NCBI GenBank assembly: GCA_025765615.1
Contig: JAIVFJ010000003.1
Coordinates: 434,001 to 498,000 of the forward strand
DNA: 64,000 bases
Reading direction: 5' to 3'
Source: Zopfochytrium polystomum
Lineage: Eukaryota; Chytridiomycota; Chytridiomycetes; Chytridiales; Chytridiaceae
Shown here: positions 57,001-64,000 of the stretch, in pieces
Numbering within the stretch: the stretch's first letter is position 1
Layout: every line of letters starts with the position of its first letter
The notes under the pieces: generated by a model
Databases searched by the model: none
What the model was told of the DNA's origin: nothing
What the model saw: the letters and a program-made list of their open reading frames with translations, nothing else
Translations under genes and position numbers: made by a program

Positions 57001-58341
57001 CGGCAAAGTAAGGAATCAACGAGACCTTTACGGCAGTGGAAACGTCAGCTTGGCAAAATCATCAGCACACGTCACCTTGTAATCCTGAATTGTCCGCGCG
57101 AATGATGAAATGAACTGCTTCGCCCGGTGACAAATTTCGTGTGGGCCATTGACAAGCCGAAACAAAATTTGAACCTGTCGGGCGAACAGGTATATCTGGA
57201 AGTCAAAAATGGTAATCGTGTTTTGCAATATCATGTCTCGGTAGGGCTTCAGGCTCATATCAAGAATGTCATTGCTGTCATCTCCAGATGCAGTGCCACC
57301 GAATGTTTGGAACCACGGAGCGCCTTGTTCTAACACTATTGAGCTGCACGAAAAGAAACATCGAATAGGAGAAGCATACCTCGGAGGTTCTGGAAGAATG
57401 CCGCTTCAAGCTCATCGTACTGAAGTAAGGCCTCATCATGCATGTTCATCATCTCAAAAGTCGCAGCAAAGCCGTCCTGAGATTTCTTTTAGTATTGTGC
57501 CGATTCAAAATCACTGGGTTTACCTTCAGAATGAAGTATTGGCAGTAGTTCCAACCAGGTTTCAGTCTCTGTGAGTCCAGTCTTCTCGTATCTTCTTCAT
57601 ACTGGGCGACCTGGCGGCTAAAGCTGGAAAGAATCGATTCCTTGAGGCGTTGAAAGAACTCCGCCCACGCTTCAGGATCTTTCGAGCTGTGTAATCTGAC
57701 ATAAACGAGCCTTCTCCTTCATCAGTATTTGGAATTTCTCGTTTCAACTCACCTTTCCATCTTTGGCGAAAAGTCCGATTTGATCTTATCAAAGACAGTA
57801 CCGCCTCCCAAGAACCCTCGATTTTGAGCTTTCCGTGGGTCGTTCGGTGTAGCGTACACAATGAACCACTCCTGATTTTTTTTGTTTCCGACAACATTCA
57901 GCCATTCCTGAATCTGCCGCTTAACAGTGCTCCTGTACATTTCGTGGTCCTGCAGGGACTCAGCGACTGTAGTGACAAAAGTAACTCCAACGATTGTTTC
58001 ACAGACCTCGCAGTTTATTAAACAAAGATGGACAAAGAATGGTGTGGACGCGCCGATCATAGCTCTGGGAAACATGTCGGGCCGAAACAGACGCATTTCC
58101 ACGTCCAGCGATTCGATGATCCTGTTTCCTTGCTGCGCCCTAGTGTTTGACCAGATGAGGTTGCGAAGCGGAAAGCGTGCCGAAACATCCTCGGCGATCT
58201 GCGGCCAAATCTCGTACTCGTCCCAATCTGGAAGCGTACCAACAACATCTGTGAAAACAAACGTCCGGCCTTTCAGAGGAAGCGGCACTCACACGTAACG
58301 ATGACGCGACCGGCTCCAGCGGCAACGCGTGAGGCCGCCAT
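54003..58341 (-). CDS. TRS130: TRAPP II subunit TRAPPC10/Trs130
   Basis: Large subunit of the TRAPP II complex, which activates Rab/Ypt GTPases in Golgi and endosomal traffic. It starts at ATG 58341 (MAASRVAAGAGRVIVTY), with a short intron before VVGTLPDWDEYEIWPQIAED. Conserved N-terminal features: FPLRNLIWSNTRAQQGNRII, ESLDVEMRLF, then YRSTVKRQIQEWLNVVGNKK and EWFIVYATPNDPRKAQNRGF followed by VFDKIKSDFS. The remainder is split into many small exons; the C-terminal part from ATG-like MSKKEIGFYAESKLIEMLEA (54665) is one long exon with beta-rich sequence (SATIGEPIACRLTVRQLFWK) ending GRAKGAQD. Size and the N-terminal motif match TRAPPC10; the exact exon set between 54700 and 57560 is not fully worked out. 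Its start is 134 bp from the divergent PAC2 gene. Confidence 0.83.
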
Positions 58342-58475
58342 CGCGGAAAGTACCGCGCCGGGAGGAACCGCTGCTTCTTAACGGACTCTCCGAGACCGGA
58401 GGTTGATCTCGTCAGGTCTTTGGGTTTCGTTGGGTGGCGCTGGCAAAAGCGATTTCTGCAAAGCCTCCTATCCAA

Positions 58476-59465
58476 ATGCAGTTTGTGCCCGTCACAGGAT
58501 ATGGCGCCGCGCGTCTGGCTGGCTCGACTCTGGTCTTGGTGAGTGCCAAGGGGCCGGTTGCGCGTCGAGAATGCGGACGTTGTTCTCACTCGTAATCAGC
58601 CTGCCCCGAAGAATGCCGAGTTCCTCGGTCAAATGGCTGTCGATCTGGTTCTGGCCAACCGCGATTTCAAGCGTGTTGGGTTCATTCTCTCGAAATGGGT
58701 TGTCCCTCTCGCCGGCCACGATGCACACTCATTAGCGCCAAACGGACAGCTCAACACAAGCTTTGAGGTTTATTTTCACGACGGGCCAAATCCGACAACA
58801 ATCATACAGTTCCGATCGACGGTCGCGCCGGTATTTTCTGAACTTTTGTTTGTGTCGTTGTCAGGGTAACCTTGACAAATCCCAGAAACGTGGGACAGAC
58901 TTTGCGGCTGACCTTCTCCAATGGATATCGGCGAGTTCGTTCAAACGAGTGATCCTTCTCGCTGGTGCCGATGCTGGACGGCGGTTCGACGCGCAGCTGT
59001 TGATGGAGGCTCCAGTTCAGTACCACGCCTCGCAATGTGAAACGGATGCACTGCCCAGTTTTGCAATCCCGTTGGAGGAGTTCGAGAACTTCACTGCAGA
59101 TGGAGAAGTTCTATCCAAACTTCCTCCCGGAGTCGGTTTGGCGCACGTAATAAATGTAGGACTGCAAGAATTGGGGATTCCAACTTTGGTTTTGGTTTCG
59201 TTCGTAGCGGAAGGAGGTGAATTTTGTTTTCATTTTCTCGTGCTTCGGACGCTCATAATGTTTCCTCTTTCAAGACAACGCTCACCGTGCAACTGCACTT
59301 GCAACTGTTGTTGACAGTCTCTTCAATCCCGGCGGAGGTTTGTTCCAAGAGGCGCATCGCTATGCTCACTTTTGTCCAGTCAACTCAGGGGATTCGTGGA
59401 AATTTCCTCTGTCCTGGCGGGACATCCTTCCAGGACGTTCAACTATCGTTTCTCTGTTCCAGTGA
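58476..59465 (+). CDS. ADD66: Proteasome assembly chaperone 2 (PAC2/PSMG2)
   Basis: Chaperone that works with PAC1 in assembling the 20S proteasome alpha ring. ATG 58476 begins MQFVPVTGYGAARLAGSTLV, like the FVP...A..L.G.TL start of PSMG2. After an intron: FLGQMAVDLVLANRDFKRVG, FILSKWVVPLAGHDA, a second intron near 58760-58865, then FAADLLQWISASSFKRVILL, AGADAGRRFDAQLL, GVGLAHVINVGLQELGIPTL, VLVSFVAEGGDNAHRATALA and FPLSWRDILPGRSTIVSLFQ with TGA at 59463-59465. The order GQ.A.DL...VGY/F, SG..RVI.L, F..EGDN.. matches the family. The stop is 30 bp from the RSPH10B stop. Confidence 0.85.
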
Positions 59466-59495
59466 AGAATATAATACTTAGTACGTTGAGTTAAA

Positions 59496-62382
59496 TTACT
59501 GCCTGTCCACTGTATTATTTTGCTTTGAAACTGCAGCTTTTAAAAATATCTCGAAGAATGCGGTGATGTGACCCTGAATGCGTTCCTCTTGGGAAACCTT
59601 CGTTGGGTTCCCGCCCTCGGTCGTGAGTACCTGCGGCTCGCAGTGTGATGTCTCCTCCGCGTGCGATTTTGGATCACAAATCTCCTTGGCGTCACTTGGA
59701 GCGCTTTGTTCACCCTTCGCCTGTGGAGGGCTCCCCGCAGCACCAATCGTCGATGCCTCCGAGACTGTTGGTTCCTGGATATCGTGCACGCTCCTAACTT
59801 CTCTCAAGCTGGTTTCCTTCACATCTTTGCCCTCCTTCTCCGCCTTCACGGCTTTTACCTTTAACTACCCATCTTTAGACCTCAAAATAAAGGCCAAGAG
59901 ACTTCAGAAATCTTACATGATCAAACGCATCACTGTGCTTAGCGACTGAACGCCGGCGACCTGCATCTCTATTCTTGTCCTTGTCCGCATCGCCAGCAGG
60001 CTTGGAATCCCGCAACGTCTCAGCAAGAGAACCCTTCGCTGCCTCGTCCTCTTTCTCCTCGATAAAATGCGTCGTGGAACCATTGGCAGGGTTACCTAGC
60101 CCTGATGCGGGTACGACTGATGTGTCTGCAGGGTTTTCGTCGGGCAACTGAATGCCAGACTGCTCTATGGCCCTTCTTTCCTTTGAAAGTTCCTCATCCA
60201 CCTTTCCTGTTGCTATAACTGTGGCACATCGAAGTAGGATGTGAAACAACTCCAACGGCACGATCTACATTTTGATTAAGCAACGGTCAAAACTTCCCGT
60301 GAAAGTCAGGAAGTACCTCCACATTCAAATTGCAATCCACAGAGTCAAAGACTGCTGGGAGCAGAGCAGCGACTTGTGACAGAAACTCGGTTGGTGAAAT
60401 AAGTCCTATTTCTTGTCCGACTAAGCCGAAATCCTGCCATTTATATTAGCTAACAAATCCACGAAGCGACTACGTACCGAAAGGTGAAACAAAAGCTCGC
60501 GGATTGTGATGGTTTTGTCATTTTTGGATTCGGGAAGCGATGTTTTCCGTGACCTTGCGAGCAATGTGTACACGTCGAAAACTTTTTTTGAGAAAAGCCC
60601 CTCAAAGTCCTGCTCGTTTTAGTTTACATCGAATAGCTTAACCAAAAAGCCAACCATGGCTGATGGGTCGCCGGACGATTCGAAGTCTTGTGGCTCCGGC
60701 TGACGATTAGGAATCACATCGTGTGTTAAAAATGCCGAAAAGCACGCAACCAAGCCACGCTCATGCAGAGAAAGGTTTTGCTGATTCCGATACACAATGT
60801 GTGAGATTCGAAGGACGGCTTCCACAAACTCGAAAAAAATGAACTGTGCGGTCTCGTCATGTGGATTCTGATCTCCGTAAATCAACATTAGCATCAATTG
60901 GAGACCAACAGACTGCGACGCACGTCATAGACTGAACGATTTCGAGACGGGTCTCTGAAGGCTACTGCTTGCGCCCGGTCTGTTTCGACTGCGAACTTTG
61001 TTACGCCAAATGATTCGTTTTCGATCGGGCTTACCGAGGTGAACTCCTTTTTTGGCAAGTTTGCAGTCAATGAGAAACTTCCAGAGCTGGACCCGTGCAA
61101 TCGAGTTCGCCCCTCCTGAATTTGATCGACCCACTTTACAGTAGCCGGTGTAAAGATCTCGCAGAAGGCTTATATGCCGGAGAACAGCGCTATTCAGTAG
61201 TTTCACGTCTTCGTCAAATCCGGCCTCCTCAACCAGTTGTGCCAAAGCAAACCTGACTAAACGTGAACGGGCAATCTGTGTTTGCAGAGAACACTCAGCC
61301 GCAAAACAATAAAAAAGTGTTCCTACCATTTTGATGCTTCGGCCACTCGTCCACTGGCCGGTCATTCTTGAAAAATCCTATGTATGACCGACCGTTTTCG
61401 GAGATGAAGTGCCCCGCTCCGTGCTGGAGTGCGTCATTAAAAAGCGCCCTTCGAGTAACAGGTACCTTTAAGTTGTCCTTCCACTCGCCGCTGTAAGCAG
61501 CACCACTTGCATAGTAAAACGTGCCTTTCCCACTGCGCTTTCCGTTTTCCCAATCTCCTTCGTACCGATTTTCGAGTGGAAACTGGTCGAGTTTGGACAT
61601 TTGTCGAGTCCAAATATAGGTACCTTTCCCATGAGGAAGGCCGTGCTAGTGAGTCGCAATGTGGGTTAAAGCTTTCGGCATAATGAACCGTGCTGTTCGT
61701 CTCACCATCCACTCCCCTTGGTACGTCTCGCCACAGTCGTTCCAGTCCATCCGACCGACACCATGTTTTACGTTTTTCAACCATTCTCCGTCGTAAACGT
61801 TCCCGTTAGGATAGTACATCACTCCGTGACCTTCTTTGAGACCTTCAGTCCACTGCCCCTCGTATTTTGAGCCGTTCGCGTACAGTATGATGCCCTAACG
61901 AGGTTGCGGTTAGCCTGAACCTGACAGCGATAGATCCTACCCGGCCGTGCTGTTTCCCCTCCTTCCACTCTCCTGTATACACTGCACCGTTGAAGGCGCA
62001 GCTAAACTCGCCCATCCCATGCCTTAATCCATCCTCGACCTCGCCAACATACGTGCACCCGTTCTTCCTGTGGACGAAAGTAGGAGTCATTACTCAGCAA
62101 GGTAGAAACTGAAATCTACAGGAGGAAATTCATTCGAAGTCCTCACCACACGTATTCTCCCCTTCCAGAGATCTTGTTTCGAACGAAATCGCCCTGGAAG
62201 CGCACTCCGTCCCGCCAGCTGAAGGTTCCCTCTCCATGCATAAAGCCGCGCAAAAACTCTCCCTCGTACGAGTGTCCAGACTTGAATACTGCGCTCCCGT
62301 GTCCTTCGTACTTTCCATCGTCCGCCGTGTCACCGAGATAGTCGGCTACTACCAATGTCGCCAGGGTTGTTGGATCGATCAT
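59496..62382 (-). CDS. RSPH10B: Radial spoke head 10-like MORN-repeat protein (RSPH10B)
   Basis: Flagellar radial-spoke protein. I chose ATG 62382 (MIDPTTLATLVVADYLGDT); the open frame goes further upstream without an ATG. At least eight MORN repeats follow in short exons: KYEGHGSAVFKSGHSYEGEF, RGFMHGEGTFSWRDGVRFQG, CTYVGEVEDGLRHGMGEF, VYTGEWKEGKQHGRG, KYEGQWTEGLKEGHGVMYYP, VYDGEWLKNVKHGVGRMDW, ETYQGEWM, NRYEGDWENGKRSGKGTFYY and SGAAYSGEWKDNLK. The FYYASGA.Y.GEWK block and the later helical half (FVEAVLRISHIVYRNQQNLS) fit RSPH10B. The C-terminus (59496-60260) is acidic and S/E/K-rich, probably disordered, ending TVDRQ. Together with DRC12 it indicates a motile 9+2 flagellum. Confidence 0.85.
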
Positions 62383-62511
62383 GATCGGCTGCGATGGTTT
62401 CCTCCAAGCAGAATTGTCTGAAAATAGATCGGCCTTGTCAACTAGCCGCCACCATCCGGACAGCACGTTGTCCAAAAATGCAGACCAGATGGCACGGCAC
62501 CGCCGCTGAAC

Positions 62512-64000
62512 TTGGACGAGCTGTTCGGCGCCGATGACTTTGAAGACAACTACGATGTTCCTGAGGTAAGTGAGGGAGGATTGCCGCTTTCAGCTCTTGG
62601 GTTAGCCGAGCTTTCAGCTCTTGGCTCACCCGACCACCCTCGGAGCAACGCATGGGTATGCCCGAATCTGATGAACAACTGTCCACCGAAAGCTTCCGCC
62701 TCCGTTGGACCTGGAGGCGATAGGAGGTGCCCGGTCGCCACCGAGACAGCAGCGAGGCGGACGCAACCGGCGGCATCCCGAGATATATCGAATGGCTCCC
62801 CGACTGCCGTCAATAGACCATCGGAAGGCGAAGCGACACCCACCGCAGCATTGGGCGAGGGCGGGGACGCCTCGGGATCGGAGCCCAAGAAGGCAAAGGC
62901 GCCGAGGAAAATCCGAACGTACGAAAAGTATGACGAAAACATGTGAGTGTCGTGAGCAGGAGCCCCCAACTTTTTTTTCTTTTTTTTCTTTTTTTCCCCC
63001 CCGCGATGGTGTTAACCTCCTTGTTTTATTCTCGCCTCCTCCGCCTTTGATTTCATCGGGCCAATCTTTTTGAAGGCTGGCATCCTCCAAGGGTCTCCAC
63101 CGACTACTGGGCATGGCCAAAAAGCTTAAGCTTCGGAAACCGCACAAAGAAAACACCCGGCACAACCTTACTAAAATTCTCGAAGTGTATCAAATATGGG
63201 GCCACACGCTCTACCCCTCGGCCAGATTTGAAGAGTTTGTCACAATGACGGAAAAGCTTTGCCACAAGAATAGGATGAAGGTTCGGGGGGGTGGGGATTT
63301 GGAAACAGGTTTGCTTACTGTTTGATTCCGAAAGCAGATCGCGCACAAAGCTTTGCTGGAAGAAGAGCGAAGGCGGGTGAGGGGAGAATATCGCGACGGA
63401 CCAACACCGCCTCCCGAGGATGCTTTTGTAAGTTTGGAGCGACCGAATATCGTTGACCTCGAATGACTGAAAACAGCAGGAAACAAAAGTCGCGGCCGCG
63501 CCGGGCGCAAGCGGCAACGATGGGAGAATCGACTCCGCCACCAGCCGTGGCCGTTTACCGGACAACGCCAAGGACGATGCTTATGACGACGAGGCGCTTC
63601 GGCGGAGCGCTCTGGCGCGCTTGGCGGCCCTGCGAGAGGAGGAAATGGCAGAGTCTATTGCCGCTGCCGTTGCCGCGACGGCGGATGGCGTTCCTGCGGC
63701 GGCCGAGCCCCCTGCCGTCGCGGCGAGGGCTGGAAGCGACGAATTTGGCAGGTTACGAGAGGCACCCCTGCCCCAGCGGGATATTGCGCCGGTAAGAAGT
63801 TGGAGTGAAAAGGGAAAGCAGCCTATCAGGGACATTGAGAGGTGGAGAGGGGAGCCTGCCGTACAAGAAACTTATCTGGTTGGAGTGCGCGTTGAAGGTA
63901 ATGAGTACCAGGAACCGGATGTTCCAAATCGAGACCAAGAGGTTGGTCGCGTTCGTATCAATGCTCATCCAATTCTGAAAATGCAATTCAGAACCTCTCG
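62512..64000 (+). CDS. CSM3: Tipin/Csm3/Swi3 replication-fork protection protein (3' end outside window)
   Basis: Partner of Timeless/Tof1 that stabilises stalled replication forks. The first visible frame reads LDELFGADDFEDNYDVPEVS, the acidic start typical of the family, but no in-frame ATG precedes it; a CTG at 62506 or an upstream exon may supply the start. A spacer (P/A/S-rich) ends RKIRTYEKYDEN. An intron 62942-63075 joins it to MLASSKGLHRLLGMAKKLKL, then the Swi3 domain HNLTKILEVYQIWGHTLYPS, ARFEEFVTMTEKLCHKNRMK, IAHKALLEEERRRV. Later exons (from about 63477) are A/D/E-rich with ALRRSALARLAALREEEMAE. The frame is still open at 64000 (INAHPILKMQFRTS). Domain order and spacing fit Tipin. 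Confidence 0.82.

Noticed and set aside
63060..63115. Apparent +1 frameshift in Tipin between FLKAGILQG and LHRLLGMAKKL
   Set aside because: Using the donor at 62942 and the acceptor after TTTTGAAG (63075) gives MLASSKGLHRLLGMAKKLKL in one frame, matching the Swi3 domain. No shift is needed.

Overview
This is nuclear DNA of a eukaryote with many introns and closely packed genes. The gene content points to a zoosporic, early-diverging fungus (chytrid or Blastocladiomycota grade). Fungal markers are a GCN4/cys-3-type bZIP factor, the mitoribosomal protein mL67/MHR1, a secreted GH18 chitinase with a CBM52-like module, a Las17/WASP protein and a fungal-type ADAM protease. A motile flagellum is indicated by a dynein-regulatory-complex protein (DRC12) and a radial-spoke MORN protein (RSPH10B). 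The B12-pathway chaperone MMAA also fits a basal lineage. Species cannot be determined from the sequence.

Layout. 0.8-9.4 kb: SET/NAP histone chaperone, an unrecognised GC-rich minus-strand gene, the bZIP factor, the ADAM metalloprotease. 10.7-16 kb: chitinase and WASP. 16.1-23 kb: an unrecognised coiled-coil gene, exocyst SEC6, mitochondrial MMAA. 23-31.4 kb: TFIIIC zinc-finger/WD subunit, cyclin L, a BET double-bromodomain/ET protein, DRC12. 31.4-37 kb: a BAT2/PRRC2-like disordered protein, ribosomal eS10, an unrecognised acidic protein. 37.3-44.7 kb: AT-richer accessory stretch with no intact recognisable gene, but with tandem repeats, microsatellites, decayed coding fragments and a well-formed heat-shock-element array with a TATA box. 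44.7-64 kb: DEAD-box helicase DRS1/DDX27, a GH3 glycosidase with two PAN-like modules, mL67, TRAPPC10, proteasome chaperone PAC2, RSPH10B, and the 5' part of Tipin/Csm3.

Genes are tightly packed: three convergent pairs end within 18-30 bp of each other, and the TFIIIC and cyclin L start codons are only 35 bp apart. Almost all split genes can be joined with GT-AG introns. The exceptions are the BET gene (two clear and two likely single-base +1 frame breaks) and SEC6 (one break, which a 28-nt intron could also explain). All breaks go in the same direction, while neighbouring genes are frame-clean. This is the most unusual coding signal in the window; it could be assembly error, decay of the gene, ultrashort introns or +1 recoding. 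The heat-shock-element array inside the accessory block is the most striking non-coding signal.

Exon boundaries were inferred by hand from frame continuity, GT-AG sites and remembered family motifs. No alignment or database search was run, so starts, ends and splice sites are models.
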